Notes: a model not told the origin generated them from the sequence alone. A stretch of 64,000 bases of DNA from Levilactobacillus lanxiensis (GCF_016861655.1 NZ_BOLN01000004.1:62001-126000); one strand, 5' to 3'; positions 51,744 through 61,703 are shown, numbered from the stretch's first letter. A program made the numbers and translations.

Positions 51744-52439
51744 ATGGCTGGGACTATTTTAATTGTGGAAGATGACGAAGCGTTGTTGGCGTCGCTGACC
51801 ACTGAATTACAATTCGAGGATTATACGGTGTTAAATGCGATGGACGGCAAACGGGCCTTAGAGATTTATGAATCTAATCGGGGTCAGTTGGATTTGATTT
51901 TGCTGGATTGGATGTTGCCGGAATTGGATGGTCTTGGCGTCTTGCGCCGGATTCGTCGGCATGACAGCTTACCGGTCATCATGATGACGGCCCGTGATTA
52001 TGTGGGGGATAAGGTTGCTGGGCTGGATACGGGGGCGGATGATTACATCACGAAGCCCTTTGAAATTGAGGAATTGTTGGCCCGTATCCGGGTTATTTTA
52101 CGACATCAGCAGCACCAGACGACCACGGACAGTCAGCTACATGTGGCGGATGTCACGCTAGATATGCGGGCGCGGCAGGTTCAACGTAATGGCCGACGGG
52201 TCCAATTGACCCAACGAGAGTATGAATTATTGCTCTGCTTGATGAAAAATGCCGGGCAAACCATGACCCGGGATGAGTTGTTAGATGCCGTTTGGGGTGT
52301 TGATTTCGAAGGACAACCCAACGTGGTGGACGTGTACGTCCGGTATTTGCGGCATAAACTGAACGAAGAAGAAAGTCAGCCCCTGATTCACACGGTCCGT
52401 GGCTTGGGCTATGTGTTGTCAGCTGACTACCGTGGGTGA
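51744..52439 (+). CDS. OmpR/PhoB-family response regulator
   Basis: This 231-residue regulator has a receiver domain with VEDDEALL, the phosphorylation site Asp55 in LILLDWMLPELDG, and the switch KPFEIEEL; its winged-helix DNA-binding domain covers about 125-230 (LTQREYELLLCLMKNAGQTMTRDELLDAVWG...VDVYVRYLRHKL). It starts at ATG 51744. The stop overlaps the kinase start. Downstream envelope genes suggest its target regulon. Confidence 0.95.
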   Translation: MAGTILIVEDDEALLASLTTELQFEDYTVLNAMDGKRALEIYESNRGQLDLILLDWMLPELDGLGVLRRIRRHDSLPVIMMTARDYVGDKVAGLDTGADDYITKPFEIEELLARIRVILRHQQHQTTTDSQLHVADVTLDMRARQVQRNGRRVQLTQREYELLLCLMKNAGQTMTRDELLDAVWGVDFEGQPNVVDVYVRYLRHKLNEEESQPLIHTVRGLGYVLSADYRG

Positions 52440-53833
52440 TGGCGATGGCAAGAAAAAAGCGTCGCGTATCGACGGCTCAAGAGATTCAGCACCGGTTTAT
52501 CTGGATGTTGGTGCTGGTGATCATTCTCATGGGGGGGACGATTGTGACCACGGTCGGTTACCAGCTGGTCAAGCAGAGTGAACAGTCCTCCGTCGAACTG
52601 ATGGCGAGTCTCAAACGATCGATCATCGATGACAAACCGGACTGGGATCACTGGCGGAAGAACAGTTCAATCAACACGAAAAACACGATGGTTCGGGTCT
52701 ATAATAGCAAGATTGGGGAGGCCCCCGCGACCTTCTATTCCCCCAACACGCAAAAATTTATACGCGCTAGACACTATCAAATGCCCATCTTTTCTGCGGT
52801 GGCGTATACGCCGGGTTATGGCTTTACCTATTACCGGTCGGGCACCCGGTTAGGTATTCGGTCGGAAATTTGGCTGAGCCTACGGCCGATTACGAACGTC
52901 TTGTTATCAGTCATTCTGGTCGTCGTGATTATTATGATCCTGACGGTGATGATTGGCTGGCTGTACATCCGGTTGACGGCCAGAAAAATTACGAAGCCGT
53001 TAGCGAGTCTGAATGTGGCCGCACAGGAACAGTCTCAGGTGCGGACGACCAAGGCCATTTTGCCGGTGCCGACCCAGCCTAGTGAAGTGACCGAACTGGC
53101 CCACAGCTTCAATACCTTATTGACCACGATTAACGACCACGCCAGTCAGGAACGGGAATTCATTTCCAATGCGGCCCATGAGTTACGGACGCCAATTGCG
53201 GCGATTCGCGGGCACGTGCGCCTGATTGAACGGCGTGGGGCCGAGCATCCAGAGATCATCCCCCGGTCCGTCAAGTTTATTGATGACGAATCGCAGCGCA
53301 TGCAAAAATTGGTGAACAGCTTGCTGACACTGTCGCGGGCAGACCGGGGAACGCTGCAACTAGATTATTTTGATTTGGCTGAGGCGTTAAATGAGACGGT
53401 CGAGGAAGAACGCACGGTGCTGAAGCAGCCGTTAGAGGTGGCTGGCGTCGTGTCGACCGTCATCTATGGCAACGCTGAAAGCGTGCAACAGATTGTGGCG
53501 GCGTTGCTAGATAACGCCGGTAAGTACTCGCCGGTGGACCAGCCGATTACGGTGCGCTTGGTCAAGACGGCTACGGCGGTTCAATTGCAGGTGGTTGATC
53601 ACGGACCGGGGATTGCGGATGTAGACAAGTCCCACATCTTCGAACGGTTTTATCGCGTAGATTCTGCGCGTACCCGGCAGATTGGCGGGACCGGGCTGGG
53701 GTTAGCGATTGTGGCCCAGCTGGTGGCTTTGAATCGGGCGACCATTACGGTCCAGGATAACCACCCACAGGGGAGCCAGTTTATCGTGGCGTTTCCGCTG
53801 AGCCAACCCAATTCTGATAAACTCTCAGATTAA
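52439..53833 (+). CDS. sensor histidine kinase
   Basis: From ATG 52439, overlapping the regulator stop by one base, this is 464 residues. It has TM1 (about 15-35), a roughly 115-residue outside loop, TM2 (about 152-175), HAMP, a HisKA box FISNAAHELRTPIAAIRGH with the phospho-His, and an HATPase domain (LLDNAGKYSP; DHGPGI; IGGTGLGLAIV). It would sense an envelope signal and phosphorylate the adjacent OmpR-type regulator. A terminator follows at 53862. Confidence 0.95.
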   Translation: MAMARKKRRVSTAQEIQHRFIWMLVLVIILMGGTIVTTVGYQLVKQSEQSSVELMASLKRSIIDDKPDWDHWRKNSSINTKNTMVRVYNSKIGEAPATFYSPNTQKFIRARHYQMPIFSAVAYTPGYGFTYYRSGTRLGIRSEIWLSLRPITNVLLSVILVVVIIMILTVMIGWLYIRLTARKITKPLASLNVAAQEQSQVRTTKAILPVPTQPSEVTELAHSFNTLLTTINDHASQEREFISNAAHELRTPIAAIRGHVRLIERRGAEHPEIIPRSVKFIDDESQRMQKLVNSLLTLSRADRGTLQLDYFDLAEALNETVEEERTVLKQPLEVAGVVSTVIYGNAESVQQIVAALLDNAGKYSPVDQPITVRLVKTATAVQLQVVDHGPGIADVDKSHIFERFYRVDSARTRQIGGTGLGLAIVAQLVALNRATITVQDNHPQGSQFIVAFPLSQPNSDKLSD

Positions 53834-53861
53834 TCTCTTTTGCGACCTATATTAGATTTTG

Positions 53862-53906
53862 CGGCACTTAACTATCATGGACTTATCAACTGCCATGAGA
53901 GTTAAG
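53862..53906 (+). terminator. terminator after the two-component system
   Basis: GCACTTAACTATCATGG pairs with CCATGAGAGTTAAGTGC (one small bulge), followed by TTTTTT. Confidence 0.85.
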
Positions 53907-53934
53907 TGCTTTTTTGTGCAAAGGAGGGTGTCGT

Positions 53935-54876
53935 ATGCAGCTCATTTCAATTGTTGTGCCTAGTTATAACGAACAAGAGAGTTTGCCATTATTTTATAAA
54001 CGTGTGGAACAAATTATGACCGATTTTAATCGTCACCGGGATCAATTTCAATGGGAGTATTGGTTCGTGAATGATGGGTCAAGTGATGAGACGTTACAAC
54101 AAATTCAATATCTCCACGCAACAAATCCAGAGGCCGTGCATTACGTGAATTTTTCCCGGAACTTTGGCAAGGAAGCCGCTTTATTGGCGGGGTTAAAGGC
54201 TGCGCAAGGGGATTACGTCGCAGTGATGGACGCGGATTTGCAGGACCCACCGGAGCTGTTGCCGACGATGATTCAGATGTTAGTGGAAACGGACGTCGAC
54301 GTGGTTGCCACGAAGCGCGCCAATCGGCAAGGCGAACCCTGGTTGCGGTCGAAACTATCATCGGCCTTCTACCATGTGATCAATGGCATCTCCCAGGTGA
54401 AAATCGTCCCTGGGACCCGCGATTACCGGTTGATGCGCCGTTCCGTGGTGCAAGCCATTATCGAGATGCCAGAGGTCAACCGGTTTTCTAAGGGCATCTT
54501 CAGCTGGGTCGGTTTCAAGACGAAATACCTGAGCTTTCGGCATCAGGACCGGGTTGCTGGGAAAACGCATTGGTCCATGCGGCAATTATTGGATTATTCC
54601 TTAGAAGGCATCATGGACTATTCAGAAGTGCCACTGGCCATCGCGTCTTGGCTGGGCGGCCTGTCCTTTATCGGCGCCATCCTGGCGATGATTTGGATTG
54701 TGGGACGGGCGTTATTGTTTGGTAATCCAACGGCAGGGTGGCCCTCACTGGTCGCCATTATTTTAATGTTAGGCGGTCTCCAGCTTCTGTGCTTGGGGAT
54801 TCTAGGCAAGTATATTGGGCGAATCTATTTGGAAACGAAGCACCGGCCCCAATACTTGATCAAGGATAAACGGTAG
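53935..54876 (+). CDS. family 2 glycosyltransferase, CsbB/GtrB-like lipid-linked sugar synthase
   Basis: From ATG 53935 (after AAAGGAGGG) this is 313 residues: a GT-A domain (SIVVPSYNEQESLPLFY; nucleotide-sugar site VMDADLQDPPELLPTM; FSKGIFSWVGF near the acceptor) and two C-terminal membrane helices (about 230-258 and 268-292). This is the DPM1/GtrB/CsbB layout, which makes undecaprenyl-phosphate-sugar on the cytoplasmic side. YfhO and DedA genes follow, matching the B. subtilis CsbB-YfhO glycosylation pathway. Confidence 0.9.
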   Translation: MQLISIVVPSYNEQESLPLFYKRVEQIMTDFNRHRDQFQWEYWFVNDGSSDETLQQIQYLHATNPEAVHYVNFSRNFGKEAALLAGLKAAQGDYVAVMDADLQDPPELLPTMIQMLVETDVDVVATKRANRQGEPWLRSKLSSAFYHVINGISQVKIVPGTRDYRLMRRSVVQAIIEMPEVNRFSKGIFSWVGFKTKYLSFRHQDRVAGKTHWSMRQLLDYSLEGIMDYSEVPLAIASWLGGLSFIGAILAMIWIVGRALLFGNPTAGWPSLVAIILMLGGLQLLCLGILGKYIGRIYLETKHRPQYLIKDKR

Positions 54877-54885
54877 GAGGAGAAC

Positions 54886-55530
54886 ATGATTAGACAAAAG
54901 AATCAGCAGGCCGCGTTCGGTTGCTTGGGACTATTTCTGATTTTGGCCATTTTAGTCAAAACACAATTTGCGCCGTTGATGCGCTTAGATCAACGCTGGT
55001 CGACTAGTTTTAGTGCCAGTGCACTGGGCCAGCACGTTCGGGTCTGGGAATGGTTGACGCTATTCGGGAGCCCACTGGTCATGAGTGGCCTGGCGGTAGT
55101 CTTGGCGCTCTTCCTCTGGCGCATTCGGCAGCACAGCTGGGCAGGGGTCACCCTGTTGGGCGTTATCGGTGGGGATGGCCTGTTACTGGTGGTCAAACAG
55201 CTGGTTGGTCGGCTACGGCCGCTGCATCAGGTCGTCGCGGATACCGGTTTTAGCTTTCCTAGTGGGCACGTCTTTGGCACGGTGTTACTGGCCGCAATGC
55301 TGATTACGCTATTGCACCGGTTTCTAAAGGGCAACGCTGTTTTCTGGTGGGTGACGGCCTTGATTATTCTCGGCGTCATCGGGGTATTGTTGGCGCGATT
55401 GGGCCTGCGGGCACACTATCCGAGCGACGTTCTGGGGAGCGTCCTCTTAGCTAATGGCTGGTGGTTAGAAATGATCAGTCTACGAGAATGGGTCGTCCAC
55501 AAGCGGCAAAAAAATTTGGTTAAAGAGTAA
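54886..55530 (+). CDS. PAP2-family membrane phosphatase
   Basis: This 214-residue protein has about six helices. Its PAP2 motifs are KQLVGRLRP (C1), FSFPSGHVFGT (C2, catalytic His) and RLGLRAHYPSDVLGS (C3). Such enzymes dephosphorylate undecaprenyl pyrophosphate or phosphatidylglycerol phosphate. Next to a GT2/YfhO/DedA set it likely helps recycle lipid carrier. It starts 9 bases after the GT2 gene. Confidence 0.92.
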   Translation: MIRQKNQQAAFGCLGLFLILAILVKTQFAPLMRLDQRWSTSFSASALGQHVRVWEWLTLFGSPLVMSGLAVVLALFLWRIRQHSWAGVTLLGVIGGDGLLLVVKQLVGRLRPLHQVVADTGFSFPSGHVFGTVLLAAMLITLLHRFLKGNAVFWWVTALIILGVIGVLLARLGLRAHYPSDVLGSVLLANGWWLEMISLREWVVHKRQKNLVKE

Positions 55531-55545
55531 GGATGAGGTGGCAAC

Positions 55546-58173
55546 ATGGCAGCATTATCGGCAAAAAAAGTTTGGCAAAATACCGGGATTGCGTGGCTAC
55601 TGGCACTGGCAATCGTTGCGGGGGTCTTCCTGCACGCAGGCGTGGTGCCATTTGGACCGCATAGTCTGTTGATGAGCGATATGGGGACCCAATACATTCC
55701 GTTATTAACCGCCATGCAACACGCCTTAAAGTATCAGGTCTTTCATTTATATTCGTTCTCGCAATCATTAGGGAGCGTGGTGGTTCCCACGGTGGCCTAT
55801 TATCTATTGAGTCCGTTTAACCTGATTGTGGTCTTTTTCAGTGCAGCACAGGTCCCGGTAGCGGCTAGCCTGATTGTCATGACCAAGATTGCCACCATCG
55901 CGGCAACCATGACCTGGTATTTGCAGCACCATTTCCGGACGCCCCAACGCCTGACCGTGACTTTTGCGCTGGCGTTCAGCTTTTGTGGGTTTGTCGCGGT
56001 GAATTACTTTGACTTCATGTGGTTGGACTCCTTAATCATTTTGCCATTGGTGGCAGGCGGTATTGACCGCTTGGTACGGGAGCAGCGGCCGGGGATGTTT
56101 TTCGGCTGGCTATTGGCCAGTATCGTGACCAACTATTACTTGGGGTACATGACGTGCTTGTTTGCGGCGCTCTACTTTGTTTACGTGCTAGTTAACTGGT
56201 CGGCGATACGCGATGTGATCACCCGTCCGGCCGACTGGTATGGACGGTTGAGTCAATTTGTCCTGACAGCGATGTTCAGTGGGCTTAGTGCCGCGGTGAT
56301 CTTGATTCCCACCGGGATTGGGATGCTCCAGACGGCCAAGTCCGCGACCAGTGCCATCAATTGGCGACCGGTCCCAGAGTTCGGCCTGGAAATCTTCTCC
56401 CAGTTTGGGGTGGGGGCCACGACCTATTCTCAGCGTCTGTGGCACGCACCAACCGTATTTGTGTCGAGTGTCGTGGTTGTGTTAGTGCTCACGTACTTTG
56501 TTCATCCCCGCATCACGAAGCAACGTAAATGGTCGGCAGCGGGTCTTTTGCTAGCCCTGTTCCTGGCTATGTGGGTGCGGACGTTTAATACAATTTGGCA
56601 CATGATGCAGGCGCCGGCTGGGTTTCCGTTCCGCAATGTCTTCTTCCTCAGCTTTATCATGGTTGAATTGGCCTTTGCTGCCTGGCAAGCGGAGCCGCGA
56701 CAAATCAAGCGGTACTGGCAGTGGGGGCTGCCGGCGATACAGGCTCTGAGTGTGGTCGTGGGCGCGTTATTTATCAAAGGGATGCTGAAACTCGTGCAGG
56801 GCTACTCTGCGAGATTGGCGACCTACTATCGGCACATTCAGACGATTCACTGGACGAGCGTTGGCTTGTCGGTATTGTCTATTGGCTTAGCGGCTGTGGT
56901 CATCTTTGCCACGCAGAAAATTTGGCGTAAAGGACTCATTAGTTTGCTGGTCATCACCGAGGTCGGGGGAAACTTTATGCTGGCCATGCGCGGTAGTGCC
57001 TTTGGCCATGCGCAGGCTTATGCCGTGGCTTATCAGGCCGAGAACCGACAAATGGGACAGGTCAATGATCCGGACGGGCAACTCTACCGGGTTCAAAATG
57101 ACAATACGTTAATTAACCGGGCTTACACGGGTCATTACAACAACTACAATGATAGTCTGTTGTTTAATTTCCATGGCGTGGCGGCGTACAGTTCGACCTT
57201 AAACGAACAAACGCGCCAGACGCTGCAAAAGCTGGGCCTCTTCAGTGATAACGTGCGGCGCATCGGCGCGACGGGGTTGACCCCACTGAGCGAACTGTTG
57301 CTCGGGGTCAAGGATTCCGTCCATCTGACGGGGAGCCAGTCCGTGACCACGCCATCGGCCAGTTACAGTGGGATGGGCTTTGCCGTCTCACCAGCGTTGG
57401 CGGCCGTGCAACTGAGTAGTGACGCGTTACGGAATCAGGAAGCCTTGATGCAGGCACTTCGACCGCAAAAACAGGCGTACCTGGCGCAAGCTAAACTCGT
57501 CAGTGATCATGTCAAACATGTTGGGGTCATCCATGGGGTGAAAACGACTTATCCGGAACATCACGTGTTGACCATGCGAGCCACGGCGACCGGCCCCGTC
57601 TACTTTTGGGCCGTGAACGGTGGCACCAAGTATGCAACGATGCAGGTCAACGGCCGGTCAATTAAGCCGGCGACGAATAGTAATGGCCAGGCCGTCTTAC
57701 TCAAGCTAGGGGACTTCAAGCGGGGCCAATTGCTGACCTGTCGCTTTGCAGCCACCTATGCCGTTGCCCTCTACAAGACTCAGATCATGAGTCTTCGGCA
57801 GAGCGACTTTACCAAATTGGTTCAGGACGTGCGCCAACAAAAGTTAACGCTGCGAACCCAAGAGAGTCGGTTCCAGACCAAGCTTACGGGGCACGTTCAG
57901 GGATCCGCGCAAAAGTCTGAACTATTCCTGAGCATCCCCTATGATACTGGCTGGCAAGCACGGGTCAATGGCAAACGGGTGACCGCTCAGCGGCTGGTTA
58001 ATGGCTTAATGGGCCTGCCAATTCAACCGGGAAAAAACCGGATTCAGTTGACCTATCACGTGCCAGGCGGCCGTTTAGGGCTGGGTATCAGCCTCGCGTC
58101 GCTGTTGGGATTCGCTGGCCTCAGCTGGTATTGGCGCAAACGGCGTCAACCAGCGGCTAAACATGCCAAATAA
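55546..58173 (+). CDS. YfhO-family membrane glycosyltransferase
   Basis: This 875-residue protein has about 12 membrane helices in its first 450 residues, a large outside domain (about 470-840) and a final membrane helix (LGLGISLASLLGFAGLSWYW). MSDMGTQYIPLLTAM and FDFMWLDSLIILPLVAGGIDRL are GT-C style signatures of the YfhO family. In B. subtilis YfhO transfers GlcNAc from undecaprenyl phosphate to lipoteichoic acid with CsbB. Adjacency to a CsbB-like gene supports the same job here. Confidence 0.9.
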   Translation: MAALSAKKVWQNTGIAWLLALAIVAGVFLHAGVVPFGPHSLLMSDMGTQYIPLLTAMQHALKYQVFHLYSFSQSLGSVVVPTVAYYLLSPFNLIVVFFSAAQVPVAASLIVMTKIATIAATMTWYLQHHFRTPQRLTVTFALAFSFCGFVAVNYFDFMWLDSLIILPLVAGGIDRLVREQRPGMFFGWLLASIVTNYYLGYMTCLFAALYFVYVLVNWSAIRDVITRPADWYGRLSQFVLTAMFSGLSAAVILIPTGIGMLQTAKSATSAINWRPVPEFGLEIFSQFGVGATTYSQRLWHAPTVFVSSVVVVLVLTYFVHPRITKQRKWSAAGLLLALFLAMWVRTFNTIWHMMQAPAGFPFRNVFFLSFIMVELAFAAWQAEPRQIKRYWQWGLPAIQALSVVVGALFIKGMLKLVQGYSARLATYYRHIQTIHWTSVGLSVLSIGLAAVVIFATQKIWRKGLISLLVITEVGGNFMLAMRGSAFGHAQAYAVAYQAENRQMGQVNDPDGQLYRVQNDNTLINRAYTGHYNNYNDSLLFNFHGVAAYSSTLNEQTRQTLQKLGLFSDNVRRIGATGLTPLSELLLGVKDSVHLTGSQSVTTPSASYSGMGFAVSPALAAVQLSSDALRNQEALMQALRPQKQAYLAQAKLVSDHVKHVGVIHGVKTTYPEHHVLTMRATATGPVYFWAVNGGTKYATMQVNGRSIKPATNSNGQAVLLKLGDFKRGQLLTCRFAATYAVALYKTQIMSLRQSDFTKLVQDVRQQKLTLRTQESRFQTKLTGHVQGSAQKSELFLSIPYDTGWQARVNGKRVTAQRLVNGLMGLPIQPGKNRIQLTYHVPGGRLGLGISLASLLGFAGLSWYWRKRRQPAAKHAK

Positions 58174-58191
58174 AAGTAAAGGAGCACAATC

Positions 58192-58842
58192 ATGGGATAC
58201 CTCGTCGATTTTGTGTTACACATTGACAGTCACCTTGTTAATCTCGTCAGTACGTTTGGTGGCACGACCTACCTCATCTTGTTTGCGATTATCTTCATCG
58301 AGACGGGGGCGGTGATCTTGCCGTTTTTACCGGGAGATTCCCTCTTATTTGCGGCGGCCGCTTTGGCTGCTAACCCGGTGTATCAACTCCACATTTGGCT
58401 TTTCGTGCCGCTGTTCTTAGTGGCGGCGATTGCCGGGGATTCGTTGAACTTCTATCTGGGTCGGCGAACGGGGATGGCGCTGAGCGGGCACTCCTGGTTT
58501 GACCGGTTACTTAATCGGGAACGATTGGCGCAATCGGAAAAGTTTTTCCAACGCCACGGACCGATTGCCATTTTTCTGGGGCGCTTTCTCCCAATTATTC
58601 GGACGTTCGTGCCGTTTGTGGCGGCCGGATCGCAGGTGGCTTATTCACGCTTCCTCAAATATAACGTGAGCGCGGCGATTGCCTGGGTGGCTATTTGTTG
58701 TGGCGGCGGGTATTTCTTCGGCAATATTCCCGTGGTCAAGGCCAATTTCTCAGCGGTCGTGCTCGGCATCATTGTGATTTCCCTGTTGCCGGCACTGATT
58801 GGCTGGGTACGCATGACGCTTCAGAGTCGTCGCGAGAAATAG
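58192..58842 (+). CDS. DedA-family membrane protein
   Basis: This 216-residue protein has the DedA core: FIETGAVILPFLPGDSLLFAAAALA and FFQRHGPIAIFLGRFLPIIRTFVPFVAAGSQ, the re-entrant loop with acidic and Arg residues. DedA members include UptA-type undecaprenyl-phosphate flippases, so here it may return the lipid carrier used by the GT2/YfhO pair. It follows yfhO by 18 bases; a terminator follows. Confidence 0.92.
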   Translation: MGYLVDFVLHIDSHLVNLVSTFGGTTYLILFAIIFIETGAVILPFLPGDSLLFAAAALAANPVYQLHIWLFVPLFLVAAIAGDSLNFYLGRRTGMALSGHSWFDRLLNRERLAQSEKFFQRHGPIAIFLGRFLPIIRTFVPFVAAGSQVAYSRFLKYNVSAAIAWVAICCGGGYFFGNIPVVKANFSAVVLGIIVISLLPALIGWVRMTLQSRREK

Positions 58843-58877
58843 TTGGTTTGCTTAAATATTCCGCAAAGACTTAAATT

Positions 58878-58921
58878 TAGAGTAAGCCCGGGTCAAACAC
58901 TGGTCGGGGCTTGCTCTTTTT
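58878..58921 (+). terminator. terminator after the DedA gene
   Basis: AGAGTAAGCCC pairs with GGGCTTGCTCT, followed by TTTTTT. Confidence 0.85.
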
Positions 58922-59045
58922 TGCTATGCTGGGTATTAGTGAGAAGCTGTTAGGTTGTTAAATTAACCAGCGCTTTGTACAGGTTAACAATTGTTCTTCA
59001 TCGAATTGGTTGCGATAATGAAGAACTACGGGGAGGTAAGCGACT

Positions 59046-61655
59046 ATGGGGAAACGATTGTGGGGGCGAATTCAGAAACATTTGACCCTGATCAAGGGGC
59101 TCTTTATATTTTCAATTTTGATTTTTGTGATTCAAATGGTCGGCCGGGTGGCACACGAAGTTAATGGGGAACAACTGCGCGCGGAGCTGGCGACACTAGA
59201 TACGGGGACCTTTCTCCTGTTACTGGTCGGGGGCTTTGTAGCCGTCTTACCAATGCTGGTCTACGATTTTACGATTGTGGAATTTCTCCCGGGGAAGTTT
59301 TCGCGGGGGTATGTGATTCGCAGCGGGTGGACCACCAATACGTTTACAAATTTAGCTGGTATGGGGGGCTTGCTGGGGGCCAGTCTCCGCGCCAACTTTT
59401 ATGCCAAATCAGCGACGAAAAAGCAGGTGGTGTACGCCATCTCCAAGATTGCTTTGTTCCTATTGGCGGGGCTGTCGCTGTCCTGTTGGGTCGCGTTGAT
59501 CTTGTTGTTCGGCTTTGATGTGGGTCAACCATTCCGGGGATACTGGTTCTGGTTACTAGGCGGGGGGCTCTATTTCCCGGGGATTTTTATCTTCACCCGC
59601 GTCAGCGACGGCGAGTTCTTTAAGGACCTCACGTGGCGTCGTGAATTCAAACTGATCTTAGGGTCCAGTCTGGAGTGGGGGAGCTGCGCGCTCTTCTTCC
59701 TGTTGATCGGTTGGGCCTTGCGGTTACCCATTCCGTTGGCCGCGGTCTTTCCGATGTTTGTGGTGGCTTCGGTTGCCGGGGTCGTTTCCATGATTCCCGG
59801 GGGACTGGGCTCCTTTGATGTCTTCATGATTATTGGTCTGGGCTTTCTGGGCGTCAGTCGGGCAGACGCCACGGGGTGGTTGCTGCTCTACCGGCTCTTT
59901 TATTACCTCTTACCGTTTGGCGTCGGCGTGGGCTTCTTCATCCACGACGTTGGGCACCGACTGAATCAATTCTTAAATGGTCTACCGGTGGCCACGTTCC
60001 GGCGAGCCGCGCACTTATTTGTGACGACCTTTATGTATTTTTCCGGGGTCATGATGCTCTTATTTGCGACCATTCCCGACGTGGTTTTGGCCAATCATTT
60101 TTACCTGCGATTAGTGCCCTACATGTTTTATTTCCTGAGTCAGATTACCAACATTGTCATGGCCTTTCTACTGATTGGTCTGGCGCGCGGCGTGGGCTCC
60201 CGGGTCAAACGGGCCTACTGGCCAACACTCGTGGTGTTGGTCGTGGCGATTGGCAACACGCTGTGGCGGGAGAACTTCCCGGTTGGCTTAGCGATTCTGC
60301 TAGGACTGGTCTTAGCCTGCCTGCTCTTTGCACGACCAGAGCTGTACCGGACGAGTTTCCACTACTCCTGGGGTGGACTCCTGGTTGATGGGCTCATCTA
60401 CGTGGGCACCTTCGTGGTGTACACGATCATTGGCATCTCCAGCTTCCCGAGTCATCACCATCGGCCATTCTTGCCAGAATCGTGGCTATTACCATCTACG
60501 CAGGTCTGGTTGACCGGGTTGGGGAGCCTGTTGGTGGCGCTACTGATTTTATTGGGCATCTTTCGGTACCTAGCGGCCGGCAAGCCCGAGTGGCTTCAGG
60601 CGCCTTACGATGCCCCGAGAATGCGGGCGGTGATTCGCCAGTTTGGTGGCAACGAGGTCAGTCATCTGGCCTTTCTGCGGGACAAACGCGCGTACTTCTA
60701 TCAGGAGGCGGGCGTCGATCAACTCTTCCTACTTTACCGGCAGAAGGCGGATAAGTTGCTGGTGATGGGCGAACCCATTGGAAATCAAGATAAATTGGCG
60801 CCGGCCCTGCAAGCCTTTATGCACGATGCCAATCAAGCGGGCTTACGGCCGGTCTTCTATGAAATTAGTGAAACGCTGACGCTGCGCCTGCATGAAATGG
60901 GGTTTGACTTCATCAAGGTGGGTGAAGAGGGCCATGTTCACCTACAGGACTTTACCTTGGCGGGGAAGGCCCACCGTGGTGAACGCGCATTGATCAACAA
61001 GTTTAAGCGGGAGGGGTATCGCTTTGACCTCCTGCAACCGCCACTGAGTGAGGACCAGTATCAATCGTTGAAAACCATTTCCGATTCCTGGTTGGGTGAC
61101 GAAACGGAAAAGGGCTTCTCGATGGGCTATTTTGACCGAGAATACCTGAATGAAGCGCCGGTCGCGGTGGTCGTTGACGCCGAAGGCACCTTGGTGGCCT
61201 TTGCCAATCTGATGCCGACCGGCGATCATCAGATGACGTCGATCGACCTGATGCGTGCCCGGCGAGATGCCCCCTCGGGGATTATGGACGGCCTCTTCGT
61301 CTACCTGTTTGAGACCTGTCGTGACCAGGGCTACGCCAGCTTTAATTTGGGCATGGCGCCCCTGGCAAACGTGGGGGTCTCGGAATTTAGTTTCATTGAG
61401 GAACGGGCGGCACATCTGATCTACGAGTACGGCTCGAACTTCTACAGTTTCCAGGGCCTGCGGGCGTATAAGGAAAAATACGTGACGGACTGGCAGCCGA
61501 AATACTTGGCTTACCGTCGTCGGCAATCGTTGATCTTTACCATGCTCCAACTGGTTCTAGTCATCAATCAACCGACGACACCGCTGCCCCGACTGGCGCC
61601 GCGCTGGTTGAGCGGCTGGGTCACGGATGAGGTCCACTGGCAAAATCACAATTAA
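59046..61655 (+). CDS. mprF: MprF: phosphatidylglycerol lysyltransferase/flippase
   Basis: This 869-residue protein has a 13-14 helix N-terminal flippase half (to about 510) and a cytosolic aminoacyl-transferase domain (about 520-850) with GNEVSHLAFLRDKRAYFYQ, DFTLAGKAHRGERALINKFKREGYRF and FNLGMAPLANVG. It moves Lys (or other amino acids) from tRNA onto phosphatidylglycerol, reducing surface negative charge and raising resistance to cationic peptides. It follows the envelope cluster but has its own leader with GGGGAGG. Confidence 0.95.
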   Translation: MGKRLWGRIQKHLTLIKGLFIFSILIFVIQMVGRVAHEVNGEQLRAELATLDTGTFLLLLVGGFVAVLPMLVYDFTIVEFLPGKFSRGYVIRSGWTTNTFTNLAGMGGLLGASLRANFYAKSATKKQVVYAISKIALFLLAGLSLSCWVALILLFGFDVGQPFRGYWFWLLGGGLYFPGIFIFTRVSDGEFFKDLTWRREFKLILGSSLEWGSCALFFLLIGWALRLPIPLAAVFPMFVVASVAGVVSMIPGGLGSFDVFMIIGLGFLGVSRADATGWLLLYRLFYYLLPFGVGVGFFIHDVGHRLNQFLNGLPVATFRRAAHLFVTTFMYFSGVMMLLFATIPDVVLANHFYLRLVPYMFYFLSQITNIVMAFLLIGLARGVGSRVKRAYWPTLVVLVVAIGNTLWRENFPVGLAILLGLVLACLLFARPELYRTSFHYSWGGLLVDGLIYVGTFVVYTIIGISSFPSHHHRPFLPESWLLPSTQVWLTGLGSLLVALLILLGIFRYLAAGKPEWLQAPYDAPRMRAVIRQFGGNEVSHLAFLRDKRAYFYQEAGVDQLFLLYRQKADKLLVMGEPIGNQDKLAPALQAFMHDANQAGLRPVFYEISETLTLRLHEMGFDFIKVGEEGHVHLQDFTLAGKAHRGERALINKFKREGYRFDLLQPPLSEDQYQSLKTISDSWLGDETEKGFSMGYFDREYLNEAPVAVVVDAEGTLVAFANLMPTGDHQMTSIDLMRARRDAPSGIMDGLFVYLFETCRDQGYASFNLGMAPLANVGVSEFSFIEERAAHLIYEYGSNFYSFQGLRAYKEKYVTDWQPKYLAYRRRQSLIFTMLQLVLVINQPTTPLPRLAPRWLSGWVTDEVHWQNHN

Positions 61656-61659
61656 AAAA

Positions 61660-61700
61660 GGCGCCACGGCTGGCAGTTTCTTGCGGGTCGTGGCGTCTTT
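61660..61700. terminator. bidirectional terminator mprF / LOG gene
   Basis: GGCGCCACGGC pairs imperfectly with the GTCGTGGCGTC segment, with A-run and T-rich flanks for converging genes. Confidence 0.65.
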
Positions 61701-61703
61701 CGT

